From Branchiostoma lanceolatum (taxonomy: Eukaryota > Chordata > Leptocardii > Amphioxiformes > Branchiostomatidae): DNA of 64,000 nt. The position numbers and the translations under genes are program-made. Numbering within the stretch: the first letter of the stretch is position 1; every line of letters begins with the position of its first letter. Positions 24,173 to 34,646 of the stretch are shown piece after piece. The stretch lies in contig NC_089726.1 of NCBI RefSeq assembly GCF_035083965.1, positions 14,761,501 through 14,825,500 of the forward strand, in the 5' to 3' direction. The notes beneath the pieces are model-generated. The model saw nothing but the letters and a program-made list of their open reading frames with translations, searched no databases and had not been told where the DNA came from.

Positions 24173-27100
24173 TCACCATAGCAAACGATCTTTTTTGAGA
24201 GGACCCGGACAATTTCCCATCGGCGCCCTGGGCCGATTCTCAGGCCTTCCTTGCCACGAAGTACCCCCCTGCCACGACGCCGAAGTCGTGACACAGCCGC
24301 TTGGTGGTGCTGGCCTGTCCGAGCCAGCCCTGGTAGTTGTCCTGGCTGACAGTTGGGTGTACATGTCGTGATTATTCTTCCACTCAGCCCAGCGCCTGTA
24401 GGTATACTGACTGTAGCTAGACAACTCTTTCATCTGCGGGGAAGAAACAAGATGCATAGTATTAATTATGTATCGGAAAAATACTCGCTAGGCGTTGTTG
24501 TCTTTTACTACAAAATGTATGCTAGTACTGTCATATATCATGAGGTCAGTGCCACTCCCCTTCGAACTATGTACGTACGATGACCAGGCTCACAACAATG
24601 TAGAATGACAAGCGCTGTTCTTACCAAAAAGAGTCAGGCAGTCACTCGATCCGTATCTACGTACTTACGGTATAGCTGATACAATTTCCTTCCGCAGTCC
24701 GGTGCAACACATGTACACCAGTTAAAGTAGTCGGGTCTCTTATAAATGTTGACGTTTATCGTCAGGTGAATGATTTACCTCAATGCCAGTGAATCCAGCG
24801 TCCTCCAGCAGGCCTGAGGTCTCCTTCATGGTTGCCATGTCATCAGTGCTGTTCAAGAACTCGGTAAGCACTTCTCGCTCCTCACGGTTGATGTCCTTCG
24901 TCCGGTAGAAGTCTTCGATGTACCTGAGAAGGTCGATAAACATCGAAGCTTCATGGCAGGGCATGTCATTTGTCGTCGGATCCGGAACGGACACTACGTT
25001 ATAGCGGTAATGACTTGGATTATGCTGATTTTCTGCAATTGTTTTGGACCAGTGTAAACCGGCATAAGTACACGTACTGATGTAGTTACGTATACATCAG
25101 ATGACAGATTTTCAGTACAGAGAATATGTGCCACTCAATAAAGACACTGAACAAATCTAGTTGACTGAAACTTACATAGCGCCTCCAGGCTTCAGCAGAT
25201 CGAAGCATCGTTTGAACAAAGCCGCCTTATCGTTGACGTGGAGGAAGACTTGGATGCTGATGATACTATTGAATGATTCTTCACCTGGATTGAAGACAAA
25301 GATGATATGATGCATTTAGAATCTAGCGTTTTAATGCCCACATGTAAGGTACATGCTTCGGTAAATGCCATCTTTTTGAGTCAACGAAGATGACCCAGGA
25401 CATTATATAGGAGATGACGAAAGTTCATCTGTGTAATATCAAGGATCGATTTGATAACATGCTAGTCCATTACCAAGACAGACAGTTGATAACTTAACAT
25501 GCATATCAAATTGATTCCCTACCCAAGTCAGCAGTGAGAATGTCTCCACACACGTGTGTGACGCTGTTGTCCATCCCCGAGCGGCTGGTCAGGTCCACAC
25601 CGACGTCATGGTTCCCCGGCAGCAGCTCACATGCCGTCACGTGACACTTGGTCGCACGGGCAAGGAAACGCGAGGAGCCGCCGATCCCAGAACCCACGTC
25701 CAGAACCTTATCACCCTCCCTGCCGAGAGAAACAGAGAAAATCGTTCAGAACAATATCTAAAGATGAAGACTGAAATGGCAATGTTTCATGAACTCACTC
25801 GGTTCTCCGTCGACTATACAATGGCTTTCTAGAATCATGAATTCATCGAAGTCTACATTCTACATAAACATGATCACTACAGTAATACTGATTCAAACCT
25901 ATTCTTGTGCTTCCTGCCAATAAGACAGGATGTTCATGTCAATAGATAAACATGTCCAAATGATAAATACCTGATACAGAGCTTGTCTATGGCCATCTCG
26001 ACTGGCTCGGTTCCATTGTAGTGCCACTGGTCCAGCTCAAGGAGATCGTCGATGTCGATTTTGCCCTGATCATCAGTGTAGCCGCGCTGACCAAACAAAC
26101 GTATTGTTAGCTAACCGGCATAACGGCTAAATGATATACGCAACGCACTAAGACGAAGGAATATTGTGAGAGACGATATCATCATGGACAGCGCCTATAA
26201 CGATATATATATATATATATATTAGGCATAAGTAAAGAAAGGAGTGTGGCAGTTTTAGCGTCTCACCTGCTTCAGATCAATGTAGATTTTGTTGGTATGG
26301 CGGTCTGTGGGGGAAGAAACAGGTTGTTCATGTTTGACCTGGAATAACTATGATTTTGTTTATTTGTTTATTGTTTATTTTGCACATAAGAAGTAATTAC
26401 AATAAGCAAAAAATAGTGATATTATCATATTAAAATACATATATAAGGGAGTAAGGGAGCCCAGAAGCTTCAAAGCTTATGTGTTGGCCATCCTTTATCA
26501 AATGAACAACAAAACGTTATTCTAGTGCAAATGAAGTCAATCAATGATTATATACAAATACATATTGAATCGGGAAATTGGCATTTCAAGCGGTGCAATA
26601 AATATAGGTGAACTAGAAATAGACATCTATGTGACATGGAACATCATTGACAAAAAGGTTATATAGCATGAAAATACTACTGCTGCCAGTCAGTCTTAAC
26701 AGACTAGGACGATTACTGCCCAAACAATACAGTTTCAAGCTCAATAACAATGTAGCATAAAACAACATAACACAAAATCAGAGGAAGCCAAATTAGATAA
26801 TAAAAACAATAAGGTCACTCATAATACAAGGAACAAATTGTTTAGATAAATTGATATGAATTTTTTAGATACATTTGTAACTTAGTCATAGCAGACTGGT
26901 GAAGTGCGAAGATTCAACTGAGTTGTCTGAAAAACAGGAAACAAGCAGACACAACAATGACTATTCAGCTTATTGCATATAAGTGGGGCCTCCAGTCCCC
27001 TGATTGTTATAATCTACAAAGCTAATCTAAACTCTGTTGAAGCAATGGTGATCCTGTACATTGTTGGAGTTCCTTTTGTAAGCGTCACACAATTTGCGAG

Positions 27101-27346
27101 AACTACATATACGTTCGATCATTGATGGTCCAATTGAACATTTGGCGAAAGACAGCAGAATCGGCTCGAAATACATTTCTTTGACTGAAAAGAAAGTCTA
27201 CATGTTACTCCACTTTATTTCAGTCACGTCATCTTAACAAGGGGCTATTTACACTTACAACGGATTCGTTGTTTCATGTTGGCGATTCTCTCAGTCTGAT
27301 GACTCTGATCGCACACTTCATTGCTCTGAGTTTGGGCCGTCTCCAT
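24173..27346 (-). CDS. Class I SAM-dependent methyltransferase, last exon frameshifted
   Basis: Seven coding exons: 27346-27259, 26304-26267, 26086-25971, 25719-25523, 25284-25176, 24923-24779, 24433-24173, all in phase. The S-adenosylmethionine site is clear: VLDVGSGIGGSSRFLA (motif I), CELLPGNHDVGVDLT, and HVCGDILTADLG, with SIISIQVFLHVNDKAALF and LLKPGGAMYIEDFYR as motifs II and III. It resembles small-molecule methyltransferases of the sarcosine/dimethylglycine and UbiE type; substrate unknown. The last exon has lost one base relative to the intact copy at 30711-30905, within the TQLYGQDNY stretch, so the tail from about residue 259 is out of frame and ends at 24173 instead of 24240. The intact form would be about 295 aa. 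A sequencing error, an allele or decay are all possible. A minus-strand TATAAAAG lies 160 bp upstream. Confidence 0.85.
26199..26221. repeat. (TA)n microsatellite
   Basis: About eleven TA units in the intron between methyltransferase exons 2 and 3. The neighbouring first intron (26305-27258) is AT-rich and shows no coding segment. Confidence 0.9.
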
Positions 27347-27410
27347 GCTTTAAACTGGAAATAAACACAACAGTTTCACGAGCATTCAGAGCGTCTCAGG
27401 TAAGCATATG

Positions 27411-27531
27411 GATACATTGAATCTAAATTTTCCCATTTTCATATGAAATGTACCACCACGATAACCACCTGTCGTTTTAAACGTGGAAATTGATTGGTCA
27501 AGAGCAACTTTTATAGAAAGTAGCTAAAACA
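27411..27531 (-). promoter_or_regulatory. Methyltransferase promoter block with TATA box
   Basis: Minus-strand TATAAAAG at 27515-27508 lies about 160 bp upstream of the start codon. A GACCAATCAATTTCC block is close downstream. The whole 120-bp block recurs at 29190-29310 with few differences while DNA on either side does not match, which marks it as a unit kept during the duplication. Confidence 0.6.
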
Positions 27532-27549
27532 CTAGAGAGGCAACATTTG

Positions 27550-28015
27550 CGAGCAAATACAGCATGTTTAGCCATACTCCTCGCCATGAAAAAAATGGAC
27601 TCTCCCGAAATAACAATGGACCATTCTAAAATACTTCCACACAAAAAATGGATCACCCAGTCCAAAATTGAGTTTAAAAACAATTATCAGTCTCTCCATA
27701 CAGGAATGGAGTCTTCCAGTAGCACCTCAACACAATATGGACCAGTCCAAAACCGTATCCATTTATTGATTAACAAATACACTTCTGCTAACAAATGGAC
27801 TTTTTCATAATCATTCCAGCTCAAAATTGAAAGAAATAATTAAAGAATCCTCCCCTTGCAACAATGGGATATTCCGTGCCATCTCCATGTAAACTAGACC
27901 AGTCGAAAAATATCCGCTGAAAATTACACTCTTGCGCATAATCAACCCAGTTCAAAATTGACTTAAAAAAGATCAACCCCAGGGAAGAATGAAGTTTTCC
28001 ATAGTATATATACAT
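27550..28015. repeat. Degenerate short repeats (ATGGAC... CCAGTCCAAAATTGA)
   Basis: ATGGAC or ATGGATC and CCAGTCCAAAATTGA-like words recur irregularly at spacings of roughly 50-110 bp (27594, 27648, 27743, 27796, 27893, 27947). They look like an old, decayed tandem array. No gene is supported here. Confidence 0.5.
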
Positions 28016-28018
28016 AAT

Positions 28019-28870
28019 GATTTATATGAAGATTTGACAGGAGAAGAAGGAAATGACCAAAAACAACATATTTCAGGGATAGTATGGGTGAAATATAAAA
28101 ATGTGACACCCCTATGTTTGAATGCATGATTCAATAGTATACACTTTGGGTTGAAAATAATGAAACGAAAAAATTCTTTGTTTAAAAAATCGTTTTGAAA
28201 GGCTGTATGGCAAATATTTGAATGAGGGCCTGTGTACATGCCAAATTTCACATTATTTTGGTTTAATACATAGGAACTGGAGATGTGTATCTTTGTTCAA
28301 AAAAGAGTGAACAAAGCCATGTAATCACATGTCCTAGGAATTCCCATACCATATTTGGCATGAATACTCACTGTACTAGCACACCTGCGCCAGAAATGCA
28401 AGATAATTAGATTAACTCAATTGACCAATCAGGTGGTCGCAAGGCTCACAGGCATGCAAGGCCAGGTGCAAGGCACTTGGGTCACTGACCTTTAGGTCAT
28501 ATGTAGTATTGGAAGTGACAGAAGTGGCAAATATTGTCAAGAAAGCCCAAAATAAATCGTTTTGAAGAAATGTATGCCAAAAATGGGAATGTAGTTCTTT
28601 GAATATTTGTTCAAGGCACATATACAGCAAATTTCAGGTCATTCGGTTGAAATACCAGGGCGCAGGAGGCCAAGATATGCATCATTGGTCATAAAAACCT
28701 CAATAAAATCACTTTCAAGGTCAATATCAAAAAAAGGAAAAAAAACTCACATTGGTTTTTGCCTACATTACCTTTGTACCGAATTTCAGGTCATTTGGTA
28801 TAAAAATGACAGAGATGAATCGATTTGAAGATTTGACAGGAGAAGAAACCCGAGTAAAAACAATATGTTG
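28019..28870 (+). repeat. LINE-tail-like interspersed repeats, overlapping copies
   Basis: GAAGATTTGACAGGAGAAGAA occurs at about 28028 and 28828, and TTTCAGGTCATT with ATACCAGGGCGCAGGAGG between. The same sequence order recurs at 40760-41150. The purine-rich GAAGAAGAA end fits the 3' tail of a non-LTR retroelement. No reverse-transcriptase frame is present, so these are 5'-truncated copies at best. Confidence 0.6.
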
Positions 28871-29189
28871 AGCCATAGGCCATACTAGGTATGTCTAAAC
28901 ATAATAACATCGTTTCAGTAGTTTGACCCTAATCACGGTACCGTAACGGTTAGTTGTCTGCGCAATTGTCTGTGAGAACACTTCCCTTTCTATCAACCAA
29001 GAAATTGAAATCATTATGCTCCTGAGTCCACATCTCCACAAGTATTTACAACTAGAGTTCCACGACTTTGGTTTTCTATTCCGGTCAAAATTCAACTACG
29101 GCGTACTTCGGGCTCCAATAAGACTTAACCAACCGGTCGCCATAATAACAGGAGCCAATGATAGCTGGAGCTACTATTGTGACCCATAT

Positions 29190-29310
29190 GGATACATGAA
29201 ACCTAAATTTTCCCATTTTCATATGAAATGTACCACCACGATAACCACCTGTCGTTTTACACGTGGAAATTGATTGGTCAAGAGCAACTTTTATAGAAAG
29301 TAACTAAAAC
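29190..29310 (-). repeat. Second copy of the methyltransferase promoter block
   Basis: Near-identical to 27411-27531, from GGATACAT through TTTTATAGAAAGTA, and it keeps the minus-strand TATAAAAG (29295-29288). No methyltransferase coding exon follows it on the minus strand before 27.5 kb, so it has no gene of its own. Confidence 0.85.
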
Positions 29311-29899
29311 ATAACATCGTTTCAGCAGTTTCTTTCAAAATCCTTTGTTTATCAAAAAACGTAAATATATGGCATACTATGAGGGCCGTCATTCGGCTTA
29401 TGAAATGCCCTACTTCTGGAGAGAATAACGTAACTAAAGAAAAAAATTGACTCTGAATTTGAATTGATCAAGAGGTGTAACAGCCATTCGGGGCAACAGA
29501 CCATGACCGACAACAATGGTAGAAAACTGTCCAAATAGGAGGAATATTTCATCAGAGGACTTGGGGAGCCATTGTAGTACAGACTTGCTTACAATTGGAA
29601 AAACTGTCCAGCTAACGCCTTTGGCAAAACATTCAACCTATTTTTTTCAGCAAACAACGAAGTCGAGGATAGACAACAATTCTTCCGCACGAAACCTATC
29701 TATGGACACCTTTCCATTCTGTCTCTCCTTGATTTAAGAAAGAACAATACAAAAATTCATAACCTACTTCAATTTCGGCTTGTCGGAGAGGAGTAGCAGT
29801 AGTTGTCTAAACTGGCGGACGGCCTGAGGATGTTTCACCGTTCTGGTCTTTGATCTAGATTAGGTCACCACATGTCATTGATATCATGGAGTATATCAC

Positions 29900-30945
29900 A
29901 TGTTAGTTTCCGATTCTTTGACTTAACATCTCATAAAACTGCTTTTGAAAGTGCAGGAAGAGACTCATCTTGTCGGTATAAACCTGGAGCTTTTGTTCTT
30001 TTCTCAAAATACAAAGATGTCTGAGCATACAAAACGCGGGAAATGGGCGTACACTGTTGAGACTTTCCGCTTTATTTGTGACCTGTGGTGAGATGTTCTT
30101 CCCACAAGGCTCTCGTCTGTCCTGAAAAGGGGCCGTAAACTTTTGTCCTCGTCGTCGTAGAAAGCATGGTTATAGAGGCCTTCTTACCAAGAATGTTTTG
30201 AACACCTGGATATCTGTAGTGTACATACCTCAGAAATTTCCGATGCTACATTAGTAGATTTTTTTTTTCAAATTTATCGTTTTTTTTAATTTGGCGCCAT
30301 TATGGTTTGAGTGTGAGGGTAGACGTCATCTTTTACAGTTCATATAACGATAAATGAAATAGGTAAAAAAAAAAGACATGGAATTTCTGCCCTTTTTTTA
30401 TTTCAGATCGAGAGTTTTGTAGATTTTGTTTCTGAAATACATGTAGTTCCGCCACCCGTCACCAAGATCCCTAAGTAGCATTGAGAACATAAATTGAACG
30501 TTAAAAGCATGTGTTCGTTTCTTATCATTGCCCGTATTTTCATGCTTTTATCAACTTGAGTTACAATATATAGTTCTGATAAGTGGCGATCATAATGATG
30601 ATGGTGAGAAATCAGATGACTTATAAATTACCTGGAATAAGACAAAGCCCACAACCATGTCAAACGATCTTCTTGGAGAAAAATTTCCTATGGGTGTCCT
30701 GGGCCGATTCTCAGGCCTTCCTTGCCACGAAGTACCCCCCTGCCACGACGCCGAAGTCGTGACACAGCCGCTTGGTGGTGCTGGCCTGTCCGAGCCAGCC
30801 CTTGTAGTTGTCCTGGCCGTACAGTTGGGTGTACATGTCGGGATTATTCTTCCACTCAGCCCAGCGCCTGTAGGTATACTGACTGTAGCTAGACAACTCT
30901 TTCATCTGCGGGGAAGAAACAAGATGCATGGTTTATATAGGAAAA
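29900..30945 (-). repeat. Second copy of the methyltransferase 3' end and flank
   Basis: The block parallels 23540-24470. A stretch including AAAACTGCTTTTGAAAGTG, AGACATGGAATTTCTGC with a poly(A) signal, GTCACCAAGATCC, and then the last exon with its splice acceptor all occur in the same order. The non-coding part has diverged by many small changes, but the exon is nearly identical. Confidence 0.8.
30711..30905 (-). pseudogene. Orphan intact last exon of the methyltransferase
   Basis: The acceptor CCCCGCAG|ATG is kept at 30906. The open frame of 64 codons from MKELSSYSQYTYRRWAEWK to GGYFVARKA and stop is intact, unlike the frameshifted copy at 24433. I find no other methyltransferase exon on this strand up to 36 kb; a different gene lies there on the plus strand. 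It is therefore a relic of a duplicated gene. It cannot be spliced in cis to the 24-27 kb gene, because it lies upstream of that promoter. Confidence 0.85.
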
Positions 30946-31321
30946 ATATTTCTTCCGGCTCCTTCCGTTGTTTACTCGTTGTAAATACAGACACGTCACT
31001 GGTGCAAGCGATCGCAAAAAGGTCACAGTATATGTATATACGTAAAGGCTTCCAAACATGTGGACACGAAAACGAATGTACCACTTGATTAAATTGCCCA
31101 ATACTCGTAGGTAAATTTCAAGTGTTCCCATATCTTTATCTGGTTGCTTCTTCCTATACATACAAATTTTGGCAAGCTTGGTATAATCTTGTGAAATGGG
31201 TGACAAACATATACATTATATGTATACGTATTTCAGACAAAACAGCTTAAAGGCCCTATGTAATATTGTTCTCGTTTACCACGTTAAACCCAGTGTTGAT
31301 AATGCCTGAGCGTCATGAGAT

Positions 31322-32180
31322 GTGGTGGCGAGGAGACGGACAATTCCTCCCGAGAAACTAGAGGGTGCAAGAAAAGCCATGGAAGAGTTCACGCATTTAG
31401 ATTATGCCCCATTCGCCAAGGTAGGCTACTACATTTTGCAGTCAGACTTGAAGTTCAGAGAAGGACAGCTTGATAAGCGCCTGGACTGCATCACAGAGGC
31501 ATTGAAAAACGCGAAATGCGCAATAGGACTAGCTGAGCGTTATAACTTCCAGTCAGCGGTCCAGTACGCAGAGTATCGTCTCACATATCTGAGGGCCTGC
31601 ATGGGGGAGTAGTGATTACGAATTACGCAATTTTTTCGCCGCCGATTGCGAATTACGTTAAATTCTCAGAGCTGATTACGAATTACGTTAAATCATGAGG
31701 CTTCCCAACCGGCTTCAAGACTTTACACAAGATTCAACGGGTCTGCCTTTTTACCGGAATGCCCCGAAATGCCCCTTTTACACCGGAATGCCCCGGAATG
31801 CCCATAAAGGAGGGTGAATTCTACCGTAATACACTACTTTGATGAGTTAACATCACAGGTTGCTGTATTTTGGCATAAAATGAGATATTTATGGCCCAGG
31901 GAACGAGAAATCACTGGCCATGATTAGTGATAGCCATCGGCTTTAGTGATGGCCATCGGCTTCGGCGCCATCGGCTTCGGCCCCTCCGCCAGTCGCCATG
32001 TTTTGATCAGTTTTTGCGGATTACAATTAGGGGGAGAAATTCCCACTCTGCGGAGGCTAATGTTGTTGAAACTGGAGCCACCACGATACGATGGCAATTG
32101 GAAACAGTATCGAGTATGTGCAGCAAAGAACAGCAATATCTAAACGGTAGCCATAACTAGAGTCGGATATGTAGGCTATT
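31322..32180 (+). pseudogene. Decayed relative of the 33504-34646 gene
   Basis: Two separate pieces match the neighbouring gene. The frame 31322-31612 (KLEGARKAMEEFTHLDYAPF ... QYAEYRLTYL) aligns to its last 90 residues, with APF, SD-FR and EAL-NA kept. Then 32030-32180 is close to the end of that gene and its 3' UTR (TTCCCACTCTGCGGAGGCTA then AACGGTAGCC). Between them lie short tandem words (TGATTACGAATTACG at 31613-31690, GCCATCGGCTT at 31931-31985). No ATG opens the first piece, stops lie just upstream, and the N-terminal two thirds are missing. It may be remains of two duplication events, since the second piece is much closer to the neighbour than the first. Confidence 0.7.
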
Positions 32181-32380
32181 GCCACTATAATAGTATTAGT
32201 ATGTGTGAACCTGTGCATTGACATACCCACAGTTGGTGAGGCTCAACATAAGGTATAATACAAAGCAATCTTTTATATTCAAATGTATGTAACTTTGTTA
32301 TCTAAACACACATACGGAGAGCAACGATAACGATAGTGACGTCAGGCGCTGCTTTTGTCTGATTGGCTATGGCGTCACTT

Positions 32381-32557
32381 CCGGGTTGGAAATCCCCAGT
32401 GAAAGTCGCCAGTCCCCAATAAAGATTTCCGGGTTGGAAATCCCCAGTGAAAGTCCCGCAAGTGTGGAGGACGTGTGCAAAGTAACGCCTTTGTTGTGTT
32501 TCACTGCCTTGCCACGTCGTCTACCACTACCAACAGGACGCCAATGCTTGTGGCCAG
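32381..32557 (+). other. Possible 5' leader exon with a 29-bp direct repeat
   Basis: TTCCGGGTTGGAAATCCCCA with AGTGAAAGTC occurs twice, at about 32381 and 32427. A donor-like CCAG|GTAGGA follows at 32557/32558. It could be the leader of the gene at 33504, spliced to the CCCTTTAG acceptor at 33494. Evidence is weak. Confidence 0.3.
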
Positions 32558-33191
32558 GTAGGATACTGTCAGTAACCCCCGAGTAAAACTGTACAAGGAA
32601 CACGTTTATATATATATATACACCTGACGGAACGCCTATGAAAGCCACAGCAAAAGGTTTGTGAATTTTCTGTGTAACGATCCTTTGTTCTGCTTACACT
32701 TTCTATCAAATATTTCACTCAATTTACACTGCTGCCATGGCAAGGATATGCTACATCGAACGAGACCTAGTTTCATAGGTTCCTATGAATGTTTATGTGG
32801 TCTTTGAAATGTTATTCTATATAACGTATTCAGAACAGGGGCGTCCTACACGTTTCCGATATGTCCTTCGTCGGGCGTTGTTTGTTTACCACGCAACTAC
32901 AAAATATCAAGCAGTATGTGATTAAAAAAATGACACACAGGTCAATGCAAGTGACATTGAAATGTAAGACACAGTCTGACACATGTAAGAAGCAAGGATA
33001 TCGCCAGTGTAGGAAAAGTGGATTTACGTGTAACATCCAGTTCAAGTGCGTGGTAACGACACCCAATGGTGTATTTTGACGCAAACACTCAGTAACGCCG
33101 GATGTTGACATTGAGGTGGGAATTATGTATATGTAGACAAACTTACGATGGCTGCAGCAGAAAGTTTAACAATTAAGCCTATTATCTCTTC

Positions 33192-33256
33192 CAGAGAGAC
33201 AAAGAGAGGGAGAGAGAGAAGGAGAGACAGATAGAGAAAGAGAAAAAGAAAGAGAG
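33192..33256. repeat. GA-rich simple sequence
   Basis: An imperfect AGAGAGA/AAAGAGAA purine tract about 65 bp long, some 250 bp upstream of the gene at 33504. It could affect local chromatin but shows no other feature. Confidence 0.85.
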
Positions 33257-33503
33257 GTGACGAAGACAAATGGTACATGGGACCACGCAATAATCTAGAG
33301 TGAAGTCCAAAAGGGCCGAACATTTTTCAAAATTAGGAATGTTACAGTACAGATATACTGAAAACCGTAGGTTATGTGACTCATCCTCAGTTATATGTGT
33401 GCTTGCTATCAGACACGCCATATGTTTTAACCAATAGCTCGTCCTTTTGAACAACCAAGAACTTTTAAACATATATTGTAAAAAGATCCCCTTTAGCTTA
33501 ATC

Positions 33504-34646
33504 ATGGATGAAAGAGGTGTAGGCATGAAGCCGCTGAATGAAAGTATCGTGTCAGGAAATGGAAACATAGTCATACAAGGAAGCGACAATGTCGTCGTTA
33601 ACATGTACAACACCTCCCGATCCTGCCACCATCATGGCGACTGTGCGTGCTCTTCTTATTGTTGTTGTAAGATGGCACAAAGTGACTGTGTGACTGCCTT
33701 GGTGCCATATGCTGGCTCTGCCCAGTCTCCACTGCTGAATGCGGCGAAGTATCACTCGGTCTTCAATGACCTCTTCATGCTGCGTCACTACGGACTGTAC
33801 GACATTTATGAAAAGTACGTGGAAGAATTGCAACAAAGAGCAGACTTCAAAACACCTGATAGGCAGGTGTTGATCAAGTTGTCAGATGCGTATCGTGTGT
33901 GGGTGAAGGGGGAACCAATGCAAAAAGCGGCACAGATCACCGAAAATGTAGACACATTGATCCCACGGACTGACAGCCGTCTTGGGCTTGAAGCTCTTCG
34001 GCTTCACGTCAGTCTGCTGAAGTGTTTGCAAGAAGGGAAGCTTGTGGAAGGGATGGAGAGGGGCTACGGCGCCCTTCAAGCAGTTCACCATCTTCCACCT
34101 GGGTTCCTCAAGGGCTTCATCTTCAGTTTCGCTGCTTATCTCTTTTCCTTGCTCATCGCCAACGAAACTGAACCAAAAGCCAGAGACATCTTAAGGCAGA
34201 AAGGCATTGAATACTGCAAGCTTGGTATTGATAGTACCGCCTTAGAGACAAGCACGCAGCATCTTTCTGTGACGTGTGACAACCTGAAGAGCACGTGCTT
34301 TCTGTACCTGGCTATGTTACACCTTGATGCCACATTCACAGCACAGACTGCCTCGAGAGGTCGACGCGTTTTCGTAGAAAACATAACAGCCACTGGTGAG
34401 GCCCTAATAGCTGCCGCGCAGTCAAACCCAGCTCCCTTCACCAGGGCACGGATCCTGCTTGTCACGTCTGACTTCAACTTCAGACAATGGCAAGAATTCA
34501 GCGACCGAAAGTACCACAAAGAGGCGCTGCAAAATGCCAGGGAAGCAAAGAAGTTTGCTAAACAGTTCCGTTTCCTATCAGAGATTCAGCACGCGAAGGA
34601 ACGGATTGCTTTCCTGGAGGAGCAATTCCCACTCTGCGGAGGCTAA
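33504..34646 (+). CDS. Unrecognised helical protein with an amyloid-motif-like N-terminus
   Basis: A single open frame of 380 aa. I do not recognise the family. Residues 14-36 read SIVSGNGNIVIQGSDNVV then VNMYN, a short Gly/Asn/Gln beta-prone segment similar in style to RHIM and other amyloid-signalling motifs (hydrophobic-Gln-Gly, then Asn and alternating valines). Residues 41-62 hold seven cysteines and three histidines (CHHHGDCACSSYCCC), which could bind metal or be lipid-modified. The rest is predicted by eye to be helical, with repeated A..L..A spacing as in TPR-like repeats (ALQNAREAKKFAKQF near the end). No signal peptide or membrane span is evident. The start is the ATG after a CCCTTTAG that could be a splice acceptor. 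A decayed relative lies just upstream. Ends FPLCGG. Confidence 0.75.
   Translation: MDERGVGMKPLNESIVSGNGNIVIQGSDNVVVNMYNTSRSCHHHGDCACSSYCCCKMAQSDCVTALVPYAGSAQSPLLNAAKYHSVFNDLFMLRHYGLYDIYEKYVEELQQRADFKTPDRQVLIKLSDAYRVWVKGEPMQKAAQITENVDTLIPRTDSRLGLEALRLHVSLLKCLQEGKLVEGMERGYGALQAVHHLPPGFLKGFIFSFAAYLFSLLIANETEPKARDILRQKGIEYCKLGIDSTALETSTQHLSVTCDNLKSTCFLYLAMLHLDATFTAQTASRGRRVFVENITATGEALIAAAQSNPAPFTRARILLVTSDFNFRQWQEFSDRKYHKEALQNAREAKKFAKQFRFLSEIQHAKERIAFLEEQFPLCGG

Noticed and set aside
32861-33079. Small cysteine-rich frame (KCKTQSDTCKKQGYRQC...)
   Set aside because: Five spaced cysteines look like a small secreted peptide, but there is no signal peptide, no splice support and the other strand is open too.
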